NCBI GenBank assembly: GCA_005791685.1
Contig: SXVG01000060.1
Location: 1 to 10,252 of the forward strand
Source of the DNA: Methylotenera sp.
GTDB lineage: Bacteria; Pseudomonadota; Gammaproteobacteria; Burkholderiales; Methylophilaceae
Length of the DNA: 10,252 nucleotides
Direction: 5' to 3'
Position numbers and translations under genes: made by a program
The notes under the pieces: generated by a model
Told to the model about the DNA's origin: nothing
Databases searched by the model: none
Seen by the model: the letters and a program-made list of their open reading frames with translations, nothing else
Shown: positions 1 to 6,165 of the stretch, piece after piece
How the letters are laid out: each line of letters starts with the position of its first letter
How positions within the stretch are numbered: the stretch's first letter is position 1

Positions 1-2
1 AT

Positions 3-77
3 TCAACATTGAATTACATGAGCCCAATGCAATTTGAACAACGTTGGCTTGCAGAACAACGTAAAAAGTCCGCATAA
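3..77 (+). CDS. IS3-family transposase OrfB, C-terminal end only (5' partial)
   Basis: Frame 3 from the window edge encodes 24 residues, STLNYMSPMQFEQ then RWLAEQRKKSA, and then a TAA stop. The 'STLxYxSPxxFE' string is the signature C-terminus of the rve integrase domain in IS3-family DDE transposases (commonly RRHSTLGYLSPxEFE), lying after the catalytic Glu. The rest of the protein, including the DDE residues and the OrfA part made by programmed frameshift, lies left of the window. Whether the element is intact or active cannot be judged from this fragment. It would normally catalyse copy-out/paste-in transposition of the element. Confidence 0.85.
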   Translation, partial: STLNYMSPMQFEQRWLAEQRKKSA

Positions 78-78
78 T
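49..78 (+). promoter_or_regulatory. Possible outward-facing promoter at the IS end
   Basis: A TTGCAG hexamer (49-54) is separated by 18 bases from CATAAT (73-78), which matches the -10 consensus at 5 of 6 positions. It would start transcription near base 85 and read out of the IS into the cytochrome genes. Such outward promoters are known for several IS elements. Here the call rests only on hexamer similarity inside and at the end of the transposase gene. Confidence 0.3.
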
Positions 79-91
79 TACCCATACTATG

Positions 92-117
92 GACTCCATT
101 AAATAGGGGCAAGGTCA
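92..117 (+). repeat. Putative right terminal inverted repeat of the IS
   Basis: About 26 bases ending in GGGGCAAGGTCA form the outer end of the element; their reverse complement starts TGACCTTGCCCC and carries TTTAATGGAG. The TG...CA terminal dinucleotides and the G/C-run followed by an AT-rich stretch match IS3-family ends. The inner limit is a guess because the partner repeat is not in the window. Confidence 0.6.
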
Positions 118-124
118 GTTTATA

Positions 125-511
125 TTGGCCTTGTTTGTGAGCCATCAAGCCCAGGCTGAATCCGCAGCCGTTTTACTCAAACAGTATGAATTGCAGGCCA
201 AGCAGGAGAGTGCCGCTTTCGTCGGCTTTGCTGCCGACAAAGGCGAGCGTTTTTTTCATGCTGAGCGCTTGCACAGCGACGGTAAAAAGGTCAGTTGTGC
301 CACTTGCCATACCGCTGACCCACGTAATTCAGGTAAAACCCGCGCCAACAAGGTGATAGACGCCATGGCTGTTAGCGTCAATCCACAGCGATTGAGCGAT
401 GCAGCCAAAGTGGAAAAATGGTTTGGCCGCAATTGCAAAGACGTGCTGGAGCGACCCTGCACGGCGCAAGAAAAAGGCGATTTTATGGCCTATTTATTAA
501 GCGTTAAATAA
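125..511 (+). CDS. shp: SHP-type (DUF1924) class I cytochrome c, signal peptide truncated by the IS
   Basis: This encodes a monoheme periplasmic cytochrome c resembling Rhodobacter sphaeroides heme protein (SHP), which binds O2 and NO at a heme whose distal ligand is Asn88. Residues are numbered from a TTG at 125. CATCH (58-62) is the heme site. The stretch VEKWFGRNC (96-104) aligns with SHP's VEKWLGRNC, so N103 corresponds to Asn88, and C104 with C112 matches SHP's unusual disulfide. The C-terminal CTAQEKGDF also matches. Residues 1-11 (MALFVSHQAQA) are only the end of a signal peptide h-region and an AxA cleavage site. The frame stays open back into the IS (TAG at 104-106) with no ATG, so the original start and charged n-region lie beyond the insertion. 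Possible surviving starts are TTG at 125 or 131 and GTG at 137. AAGG at 111-114, in the IS end, is the only ribosome-binding-like sequence. Export, and therefore heme attachment, may be lost. The diheme partner gene follows 11 bases downstream. Confidence 0.85.
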   Translation: MALFVSHQAQAESAAVLLKQYELQAKQESAAFVGFAADKGERFFHAERLHSDGKKVSCATCHTADPRNSGKTRANKVIDAMAVSVNPQRLSDAAKVEKWFGRNCKDVLERPCTAQEKGDFMAYLLSVK

Positions 512-515
512 GGAG
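510..515 (+). promoter_or_regulatory. Strong ribosome binding site of the diheme cytochrome gene
   Basis: AAGGAG overlaps the TAA stop of the SHP gene and lies 7 bases before the ATG at 523. It fixes that start and implies co-translation, or at least a shared transcript, with the upstream cytochrome gene. Confidence 0.75.
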
Positions 516-522
516 AAACAAC

Positions 523-1038
523 ATGAAAAAATGGCTACAATTTTTAGTGTTAATCAGCAGTGTGAGTGCCACCAGCGTGTTGTTGGCCAGCGGTGGATTC
601 AGTGACAATAGCACCCGACAAATGCCGGCGGTGGCGAATGCCAAATGGAAAGCAGAATGCAGTGGTTGCCATATGTTGTATCACCCAGGCTTATTGCCAG
701 AGCGATCCTGGCATAAAATGATGGCGGGCTTGGATAAGCATTTCGGTGAAAATGCCAGTTTGGATGTAGCGACGCAAAATGAAATTGCCCAATTTCTTGC
801 ATTAAATAGCGCGGATAAACAAGATAACCGTCGTTCCAATCGGATCAATCAGTCCATTCCTGCCAGTGCCACGCCTTTGCGCATTACTGAAACGGCGTAT
901 TTCACCAGCAAGCACGATGAGATTGCCGCGAATACGTTTAAGCGCAAGAACATAGGCAGTGCAGCCAACTGTGTGGCTTGCCACAAGGCGGCTGAAAAAG
1001 GCGATTTTTCTGAGTCGCAGATTAGGATTCCACGTTAA
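523..1038 (+). CDS. dhc: Diheme cytochrome c (DHC family, redox partner of SHP)
   Basis: This is a 171-residue exported diheme c-type cytochrome. Residues 1-23 form a signal peptide (MKKW, hydrophobic core, LLAS). Two covalent heme sites are visible: CSGCH at 46-50 and CVACH at 150-154. Between them lies the sequence LLPERSWHKMMAGLDKHFGE (58-77) followed by NASLD, which I recognise as characteristic of the dihaem cytochrome c (DHC) family. In Rhodobacter and Shewanella, DHC is encoded beside SHP and a cytochrome b561 and passes electrons to SHP; that role is carried over here by homology and neighbourhood. Length is as expected for the family. The start is fixed by AAGGAG just upstream. The gene is intact, but its native promoter was probably upstream of the SHP gene and is now separated by the IS. 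The response regulator gene begins 9 bases after its stop. Confidence 0.9.
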   Translation: MKKWLQFLVLISSVSATSVLLASGGFSDNSTRQMPAVANAKWKAECSGCHMLYHPGLLPERSWHKMMAGLDKHFGENASLDVATQNEIAQFLALNSADKQDNRRSNRINQSIPASATPLRITETAYFTSKHDEIAANTFKRKNIGSAANCVACHKAAEKGDFSESQIRIPR

Positions 1039-1047
1039 TATAAGCGC

Positions 1048-1710
1048 ATGAAACTCTTACTGGTAGAAGACGATGCTTTGCTAGGCGATGGCGTGCGAGC
1101 CGGCCTTAAACAAGCCGGCTTTGCCGTTGATTGGGTACAAGATGGCTTGGCCGCCAAGCTGGCATTGACCACCGAGGACTACGCCTTGTTGGTGCTAGAC
1201 CTTGGTTTGCCTAAATTAAGCGGCATGGAACTGCTTAACTTCGTGCGCGTGAAGCAGACAAAATTGCCGGTATTAATCTTGACCGCACGCGACACCGTGG
1301 CCGATAGGGTGACTGGCTTAAACGCCGGCGCGGACGATTATCTGCTTAAGCCGTTTGATCTGGATGAATTGATTGCTAGGTTGAATGCCTTGCTGCGTCG
1401 CAGTGTCGGTCAGGTCGACCTGACTTTGCAACACGGCGCCGTCGAATTAACACCAGCTAGCCATCAAGTGCGACTAGCCGGAAAAACAATCAGCCTGTCA
1501 GCCCGCGAATTTTCTTTATTACACACGCTGTTGTTGCATACCGGTCGCGTGCATAGCCGCGAGCAATTGGAACAACATCTTTACGGTTGGGGTGAAGAGG
1601 TGGAAAGTAATGCCATAGAAGTGCATGTCCACCATCTACGCAAAAAATTAGGCACGGATTTGATACGCACCCTGCGTGGTGTCGGTTATGTGATTGATAA
1701 GGTAGCTTAA
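1048..1710 (+). CDS. OmpR-family response regulator (QseB/PmrA-like)
   Basis: This is a 220-residue two-component response regulator. The receiver domain (about 1-112) has the acidic pocket E7/D8/D9, phosphoacceptor D51 in LVLDLGLP, T79 in LILTAR and K101 in LKPFD, so it looks fully functional. A winged-helix transcription-regulator domain (about 125-217) follows, with the typical RVHSREQLEQHLYGW, EVHVHHLRKKL and IRTLRGVGYV segments. The family binds tandem direct repeats near promoters as phosphorylated dimers. Its start is 9 bases after the diheme cytochrome stop with no clear Shine-Dalgarno, and its stop is 4 bases before the sensor kinase start, so these genes form an operon. Position suggests control of the SHP/DHC cytochromes or of the signal they respond to; this is inference. 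A specific symbol is not justified. Confidence 0.93.
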   Translation: MKLLLVEDDALLGDGVRAGLKQAGFAVDWVQDGLAAKLALTTEDYALLVLDLGLPKLSGMELLNFVRVKQTKLPVLILTARDTVADRVTGLNAGADDYLLKPFDLDELIARLNALLRRSVGQVDLTLQHGAVELTPASHQVRLAGKTISLSAREFSLLHTLLLHTGRVHSREQLEQHLYGWGEEVESNAIEVHVHHLRKKLGTDLIRTLRGVGYVIDKVA

Positions 1711-1714
1711 CGCC

Positions 1715-3052
1715 ATGCGCTCTTTACGTTTACGACTATTGCTATTATTAAGCCTAGCCTTAGGCTTGGCCTGGCTAGCGGCAGCCTGGTTTACCCACTT
1801 GGAGTCGCGCGAAGAAATAAACCGCTTATTTGATGCGCAGCTGGCGCAGTCTGCCCAAGTGTTGCTGGGCACCACGCGGCATGATATCCATGAGCGGGTG
1901 GAACACGGCGAAGACGACGTCACGATTAGCCATGAATACGAGCAAAAACTGCTGTTTCAGATTTGGGATAAAAATCGCCTATTGCTAAAGTCGGCCAGCG
2001 CGCCAGTGTTTGCCATTGGCAGTGAGCAAGAGGGTTATAGCCAAACGATAATAAGTGGGCAACCATGGCGCGTGCTGACCCGTTGGGATGCGCGTCAGGA
2101 ATTCATGATACAAGTGGCCGAGCCCATGGCCGGGCGCGAAAGCTTGGCGCAACACATCAGCTATAAATTGCTGTTGCCCACTTTCATCGTTTTGCCGATA
2201 TTGCTGCTGTTGCTGTGGCTAGGGATAGGCGCAGGCTTAAGGCCTTTGCAAGAACTTAAACAAGAAATTAAACAGCGCAGCCCCAATCATTTGCACGCCG
2301 TTGCCATGGCAGGCGTACCAGAAGAAGTGTCACCATTGGTTGGGGCATTAAACGATTTATTTGTCCGTTTGGAGCAAGCCTTTAACAGCGAGCGTCGCTT
2401 TACTGCCGATGCCGCACATGAATTACGCACGCCCTTGGCCGCCCTTAAAATACAAGCGCAAGTGGCCTTAAGGGCTGGGAACGAAACCGAGCGGCAAGTC
2501 GCTTTGGAAAATGTATTGCGTGGGGTTGATAGGGCGACACGGTTGCTTGAGCAATTGCTGACCTTGGCTAGGGTAGATCCAGAAACCGCTGCCGCCAGTT
2601 ACGCGCCGGTAGACTTGCATGATTTGGCGGCCAGCGCGATAAAAGACGTGGCGCAGATGGCGCATGCTAAGCACATAGAATTGTTATTGGAAGCCTCGCC
2701 GACGTGCTTGGTTTCTGGCGATGCCGCTCAGCTTGCTTTGTTGTTGCGTAATTTGTTGGACAATGCCATACGCTATACGCCGCCGGCCGGGCGAGTGAGC
2801 GTGGCCATCCAGCAAGGGCTGGGTGTGGAGTTGCAAATACGCGATAGTGGCCCTGGTATTCCTGCCGCGGAACGTGAGCGCGTGTTGCAACGCTTTTACC
2901 GCATCCCCGGTAGCGGCATGGAGGGTAGCGGCTTGGGTCTATCCATCGTGCAACGTATCGTAGAATTGCATGGCGCCCGTCTGGCGTTGGCCGATAATGC
3001 GCCGGGGCCGGGGTTGTTGGTTAAAGTGATTTGGCCGCCCAGCCCAGCCTAG
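1715..3052 (+). CDS. Membrane sensor histidine kinase (QseC/PmrB-like)
   Basis: This 445-residue protein is the cognate kinase of the preceding regulator. It has a first transmembrane helix at about 7-26 and a periplasmic domain of about 125 residues (27-151) resembling the 2CSK_N sensor domain of QseC-type kinases. A second transmembrane helix (152-174) leads to a HAMP-like linker. The HisKA dimerisation box is FTADAAHELRTPLAALK with phosphoacceptor H235. The ATPase domain has the N box (RNLLDNAIRYTP, 345-356), G1 (DSGPGIP, 377-383) and G2 (GSGLGLS, 404-410). All catalytic motifs are intact. A weak AAGG (1699-1702) inside the regulator gene may serve as ribosome binding site. No heme- or metal-binding motif stands out in the sensor domain, so the signal is unknown; the neighbouring NO/O2-binding cytochrome suggests a redox or gas-related cue, which is inference. 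Confidence 0.93.
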   Translation: MRSLRLRLLLLLSLALGLAWLAAAWFTHLESREEINRLFDAQLAQSAQVLLGTTRHDIHERVEHGEDDVTISHEYEQKLLFQIWDKNRLLLKSASAPVFAIGSEQEGYSQTIISGQPWRVLTRWDARQEFMIQVAEPMAGRESLAQHISYKLLLPTFIVLPILLLLLWLGIGAGLRPLQELKQEIKQRSPNHLHAVAMAGVPEEVSPLVGALNDLFVRLEQAFNSERRFTADAAHELRTPLAALKIQAQVALRAGNETERQVALENVLRGVDRATRLLEQLLTLARVDPETAAASYAPVDLHDLAASAIKDVAQMAHAKHIELLLEASPTCLVSGDAAQLALLLRNLLDNAIRYTPPAGRVSVAIQQGLGVELQIRDSGPGIPAAERERVLQRFYRIPGSGMEGSGLGLSIVQRIVELHGARLALADNAPGPGLLVKVIWPPSPA

Positions 3053-3076
3053 TTGCTAATGTTGGGCTTGTTCGCC

Positions 3077-4246
3077 TTAAGTCATAGCGCTGCAGTTGAG
3101 CGCTATGGCACGAAAATAAGCGTGGTCTTTGACCAATTCGTTTAATCGACTTTGCGCTTTTTTGAGTGCCGTGCCATTTTTGAAGCAGTCGTGGTTTAAA
3201 TACACCTCGGCTTCAATTTTGCCGGCAATGTAATGAAAAACCACGCGCTGTGGTTCCGCCAGCTCGGTTATGAGCGGGGCCAGTTGGCTTAATAAAATCT
3301 CTCGGCCCGGCATGCGCAGCGCATTGCTGTCGTGTTCTAAATCGTCTTCCGGATCCACGTGCACCAAGACTTCCGACACCAGTTGGTGGCTTTTTAGCAC
3401 GCGTTGCCTAGCATGCTCGGCGATGCTGTGGCCTTCGGAAACGCTGATGCGCGGGTCCACCAAGATGTGCGCATCAACCAAGGCGCGGTGCGCCATGCGC
3501 CTGGTGCGCAGTTCATGCAAGCTGACTACGCCTTGGGTGTCGATTAAGGTTTGCCGTATGCTGTCGACTTCTTCCAGCGATAAGCCGGCATCGATGAGTT
3601 CTTGAAAGGCATCCCAAGCAAAGACGATGCCCATGCGCACTATCATAAAGCCCACCAGTATCGCGGCGATGGAGTCGGCGTAAACGAAGCCTAACAGGTT
3701 GGCGCCTATGCCTACCGCCACCACCAGCGAAGAGGCGGCATCCGATCTGGCATGCCAGGCATTGGCTATGAGCATGGGCGAACGCAATTGCTCGCCCACG
3801 CCTAGCATGTAGCGGAATAACAGTTCTTTGCACACCAGCGCAATCAGTGCCACCCACAGCGCCAAGGGGGAAATGGCGGGTAAGTGCTCAAGGTTTTGCA
3901 GTTTGCTGGCGGCCGACACCATGATGGTGCCGCCGGTGGCCACCAGGATGGCGCCCAAGACAAAGGATGCGGCGGTTTCAACCCGACCGTGGCCGTAGGG
4001 GTGACCTTCGTCGGCAGGATTTTTGCTGTGATGGCTGGCAATTAAGACTAAAAAATCGCAGACCAAGTCCGACAGTGAGTGCATGCCATCGGCAATCAAA
4101 CTTTGCGAATGGGCCAGTATCCCCCCGGCAATCTGCGCGAGGGTTAATAGGCTGTTGACCGCCACGCTCACCCAAGTGGAGCGGTTAGCCAAGGCGTGCC
4201 GCTTGGGGTCGTCGTAAGAAAAATCGGGACTTACTGGCGCTGTCAT
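3077..4246 (-). CDS. Cation diffusion facilitator (zinc-type metal efflux) with extended C-terminus
   Basis: This 389-residue inner-membrane protein of the CDF family exports divalent metal against the proton gradient. About six transmembrane helices span 25-215. By alignment to YiiP/FieF (spacing to the HPYGHGRVE motif at 82-90), the TM2 site pair is H56 and D60 in MHSLSD, and the TM5 pair is H165 and D169 in WHARSDA. An HD-HD site is usually associated with Zn(II), whereas YiiP itself is DD-HD. The cytosolic dimerisation domain covers about 222-305 (HELRTRRM, VDAHILVDP, VHVDPEDD). A further 80 or so residues follow (306-389) and could be a second ferredoxin-like domain (RVVFHYIAGKIEAEVYL), so the protein is longer than the roughly 300-residue norm. 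Its ATG lies 3 bases after the hemD stop, with AAGGAAA 8 bases upstream (4255-4261). It is therefore the last gene of a hemC-hemD transcript. Confidence 0.92.
   Translation of the reverse strand: MTAPVSPDFSYDDPKRHALANRSTWVSVAVNSLLTLAQIAGGILAHSQSLIADGMHSLSDLVCDFLVLIASHHSKNPADEGHPYGHGRVETAASFVLGAILVATGGTIMVSAASKLQNLEHLPAISPLALWVALIALVCKELLFRYMLGVGEQLRSPMLIANAWHARSDAASSLVVAVGIGANLLGFVYADSIAAILVGFMIVRMGIVFAWDAFQELIDAGLSLEEVDSIRQTLIDTQGVVSLHELRTRRMAHRALVDAHILVDPRISVSEGHSIAEHARQRVLKSHQLVSEVLVHVDPEDDLEHDSNALRMPGREILLSQLAPLITELAEPQRVVFHYIAGKIEAEVYLNHDCFKNGTALKKAQSRLNELVKDHAYFRAIALNCSAMT
3083..3107. repeat. 9-bp perfect inverted repeat at a convergent gene junction
   Basis: CATAGCGCT (3083-3091) and AGCGCTATG (3099-3107) flank a 7-base loop. 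The hairpin lies in the last codons of the metal transporter gene, about 30 bases beyond the end of the sensor kinase gene on the opposite strand. It could form in RNA from either direction and slow convergent transcription. Neither side has a T-run, so it is not a standard intrinsic terminator. Confidence 0.45.
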
Positions 4247-4249
4247 GGT

Positions 4250-5053
4250 TTATGTTTCCTTCATAGACTTCAATTGCGATAAGCAGGCCAGCATCGCCGC
4301 ATCGCCAGGCGCATCCGCCACCAACACGTTTAAGCCTAGGGCTTCGGGCAGTTCGGCTATTCTGGCATGATTTACGCACAGGCGGACATTTTTTAGCCAA
4401 GTGGCTGATCCGGCCAGCGCAAGCAAATGGCGCATGGCTTCACTGCTGGTGACCACCACGGCATCCAGTTGGCCTTGTTGCCATTTTTGTGCTAACAAGC
4501 GGCTGTTTTCTTGTGGGTTAAAACGGCGATACGATTCGGCAAACGTTACCCGTGCGCCTCGCGCCTTGAGGGTGTCGGCCAGTACTTCGCGGCCACCTTG
4601 GCCACGAAAAATGATGATGTGTTTATGGTCTACCGTTTGCATGGGGCCTAAAGCCAGCAAGGCTTCGCTGTCAAAGCGTGTTTGCGGGGTCAGCACTTGT
4701 GCTACGCCATAGTGCCCAAGGTGTTCAGCCGTTTGTGGGCCTATGGCGGCAAATTGCAGCTGTTTAGGCACTTGACCAAATCGCTGGATGACGCGCGGCA
4801 TGGCCTGATCGACCGCGTTGCTGCTGATAAAAATCGCCCAGTCGGCCTGCGCTAGTGGTGCGATGGCCAGTTCAAAAGCCGCGTAATCGTCTAAGGCGGC
4901 AATGGCGAGCAATGGGAATGGAATAGCGCTGCCACCCTGCGCGTTGATGGCCAGACACAAGGTCGCCGCTTGTTCTGCCGGTCGGGTGACGGCAATGTGC
5001 AGCCCTTTTAATGCATCATGGGGCATGGCATCGAGTTCATTATTTATGCCCAT
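4250..5053 (-). CDS. hemD: Uroporphyrinogen-III synthase
   Basis: HemD cyclises hydroxymethylbilane with inversion of ring D to give uroporphyrinogen III, the branch point to heme, siroheme and cobalamin. The 267-residue protein is close to the usual length of about 250. HemD sequences diverge strongly, but several landmarks are visible: TRP (23-25) after a short beta strand, FISSNAV (75-81), IGPQTAE (104-110), FRGQGGRE (149-156) and VTSSEA (201-206). These match the two-lobed fold with its paired 'SxNA/SSEA' loops. The ATG at 5053 overlaps the end of hemC by 14 bases, implying translational coupling, but no Shine-Dalgarno is evident. An in-frame ATG at 5026 would remove nine residues that are not conserved and is an equally possible start. 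In many betaproteobacteria hemX and hemY follow; here the next gene is a metal transporter. Confidence 0.93.
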   Translation of the reverse strand: MGINNELDAMPHDALKGLHIAVTRPAEQAATLCLAINAQGGSAIPFPLLAIAALDDYAAFELAIAPLAQADWAIFISSNAVDQAMPRVIQRFGQVPKQLQFAAIGPQTAEHLGHYGVAQVLTPQTRFDSEALLALGPMQTVDHKHIIIFRGQGGREVLADTLKARGARVTFAESYRRFNPQENSRLLAQKWQQGQLDAVVVTSSEAMRHLLALAGSATWLKNVRLCVNHARIAELPEALGLNVLVADAPGDAAMLACLSQLKSMKET

Positions 5054-6035
5054 CTAAGGCGGCAAGAATGCGGTCAGCACCTTGGGCGACCAATTGCGCG
5101 GCCAATTGTTTGCCTAGGGCATCGGCTTGATGGCGTTTGGCGCTGGCTTTTTCTACCAACATTTGTTGGCCATCGACACTGGCGACAAAGCCGGTGATGC
5201 AAAGGTCATCGCCTAGGCAGGTGGCGTAGGCACCCAATGGCACCGTGCAGCTGCCGGCCAGCGCTCGACTCATGGCACGTTCTGCTTCCACGCAGGCTTG
5301 CGTGTCGGCATGGTTAAGTGGTGCTAATACGGCCAGCAAGTCGGGTCTGCTGCTGCTGATTTCTATGCCTAAAGCGCCTTGTCCGACCGCCGGTATGCTC
5401 AGTTCCGGTGCAATCACGCTGCGTATACGCGCTTGCAAGCCCAGCCGGATTAAGCCGGCGGCGGCCAAAATAATGGCCGCGTATTGGCCTTCGTCCAGTT
5501 TACGTAGCCGGGTTTGCAAATTGCCACGCAAGGACTCAATTTTTAAATGCGGTAAACGCGCTTGCAACTGACTTTGACGGCGCAGGCTAGAAGTGCCAAC
5601 AACGCTGCCGGCCGGTAGGTCTTCTAAGCAAGCGAAATCGTTGGCAACAAAGGCGTCACGGGGGTCTTCGCGTTCGCCGGTGGCCGCTAACATAAAGCCA
5701 TCCGGCAAATTCATAGGCACGTCTTTCATGCTGTGCACGGCTAAATCGGCACGGCCATCCGCCAATGCCGTTTCCAGCTCTTTGACAAATAAACCCTTAC
5801 CGCCCACTTGCGCCAAGGGCATGTCTAGAATTTGATCGCCGGTGGTGGTCATGCCTAGAATTTCCACGGTGGTGGTCGGGTATAAGGCCTGCAAGCGACT
5901 TTGGATATGCAGTGCCTGCCACATGGCCAGCGGGCTTTCACGGCTGGCAATGACTAATTTTTTTGGCGGGGTGAACCCGGCGGCTGAGGGCATATTCATG
6001 GGTTTGGTTGACATCATTTTTTTTGGAATGGCCAT
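5040..6035 (-). CDS. hemC: Porphobilinogen deaminase (hydroxymethylbilane synthase)
   Basis: This cytoplasmic enzyme polymerises four porphobilinogen molecules into hydroxymethylbilane. All family motifs are present: VIASRESPLAMWQA (28-41), GKGLFVKELE (79-88), the active-site loop AVHSMKDVP (99-107) with catalytic D105, TSSLRRQ (148-154), LRGNLQTRLRKL (169-180), and GSCTVPLG (261-268), whose C263 carries the dipyrromethane cofactor. At 331 residues it is about 20 longer than E. coli HemC, all at the N-terminus, where residues 1-25 (MAIPKKMMSTKPMNMPSAAG...) are unlike the family. In-frame ATGs at 6017, 6014, 5999 and 5993 are alternative starts, and none has a clear ribosome binding site. A 10-bp hairpin ends 4 bases before the first ATG. 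The gene is first in a minus-strand operon with hemD and the metal transporter, and is divergent from argH. Confidence 0.97.
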   Translation of the reverse strand: MAIPKKMMSTKPMNMPSAAGFTPPKKLVIASRESPLAMWQALHIQSRLQALYPTTTVEILGMTTTGDQILDMPLAQVGGKGLFVKELETALADGRADLAVHSMKDVPMNLPDGFMLAATGEREDPRDAFVANDFACLEDLPAGSVVGTSSLRRQSQLQARLPHLKIESLRGNLQTRLRKLDEGQYAAIILAAAGLIRLGLQARIRSVIAPELSIPAVGQGALGIEISSSRPDLLAVLAPLNHADTQACVEAERAMSRALAGSCTVPLGAYATCLGDDLCITGFVASVDGQQMLVEKASAKRHQADALGKQLAAQLVAQGADRILAALDGHK

Positions 6036-6039
6036 TTTA

Positions 6040-6064
6040 ACACAAGCCCAGTGAGGGCTTGTGT
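6040..6064 (-). promoter_or_regulatory. 10-bp perfect hairpin in the hemC leader
   Basis: ACACAAGCCC (6040-6049) and GGGCTTGTGT (6055-6064) are perfect inverted repeats around a 5-base loop. In the hemC transcript the stem ends 4 bases before the first ATG, so it occupies the place of the ribosome binding site. A weaker, mutually exclusive pairing exists: AGTGA (6050-6054) with TCACT (6064-6068). No U-run follows in either direction, which argues against an intrinsic terminator. A translational control role is inference; the hairpin might instead mean that a downstream ATG is the true start. Confidence 0.5.
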
Positions 6065-6157
6065 CACTCGAATTAAGTGTGCTTGACGATGGCTGAGCGG
6101 CACGGGTTAGCCGATATTTTTCAATGTAAGTCTAGTATTTTAGCTGTTGTGTTTTGC

Positions 6158-6165
6158 ATTATAAT
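6158..6165. promoter_or_regulatory. Symmetric ATTATAAT: possible shared -10 element for argH and hemC
   Basis: ATTATAAT is its own reverse complement and contains a perfect TATAAT on both strands (6160-6165 for argH, 6163-6158 for hemC). It lies roughly midway in the 212-base divergent intergenic region. It would give an argH leader of about 75 bases and a hemC leader of about 115 bases that includes the hairpin. The -35 hexamers at 16-18 base spacing are poor on both sides (for example TTTTAG at 6138-6143 for argH), so an activator may be needed or the assignment may be wrong. Symmetric -10 elements driving divergent transcription are a known bacterial arrangement. Confidence 0.4.

Larger units (their letters stand above)
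1..117 (+). mobile_element. Right end of an IS3-family insertion sequence (left part outside window)
   Basis: The segment holds the last codons of an IS3-type transposase (OrfB) followed by about 40 noncoding bases that end in CA, as IS3-family elements do. Read outward-in from base 117 on the minus strand, the end begins TGACCTTGCCCC and continues into TTTAATGGAG. This resembles, from memory, the terminal repeats of the IS3/IS51 subgroup (TGAACCGCCCC... TTTxxTGGAG). The boundary at 117 is inferred from that resemblance and from the return of cytochrome signal-peptide coding sequence right after it. The left inverted repeat and target duplication are not visible; a 3-4 bp duplication matching GTT or GTTT (from 118) should flank the left end. 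The element is inserted in the same orientation as the downstream cytochrome gene. Confidence 0.8.

Noticed and set aside
3053..3076. Intrinsic terminator between the sensor kinase and metal transporter stops
   Set aside because: The 24-base gap has no GC stem followed by a T-run in either direction.
3270..3605. Plus-strand open frame of 111 codons inside the metal transporter gene
   Set aside because: It lies antisense to a well-supported CDF gene and its translation is Ser/Cys/Met-rich without recognisable domain features. Similar antisense frames over hemC, hemD, argH and hemW were rejected for the same reason.
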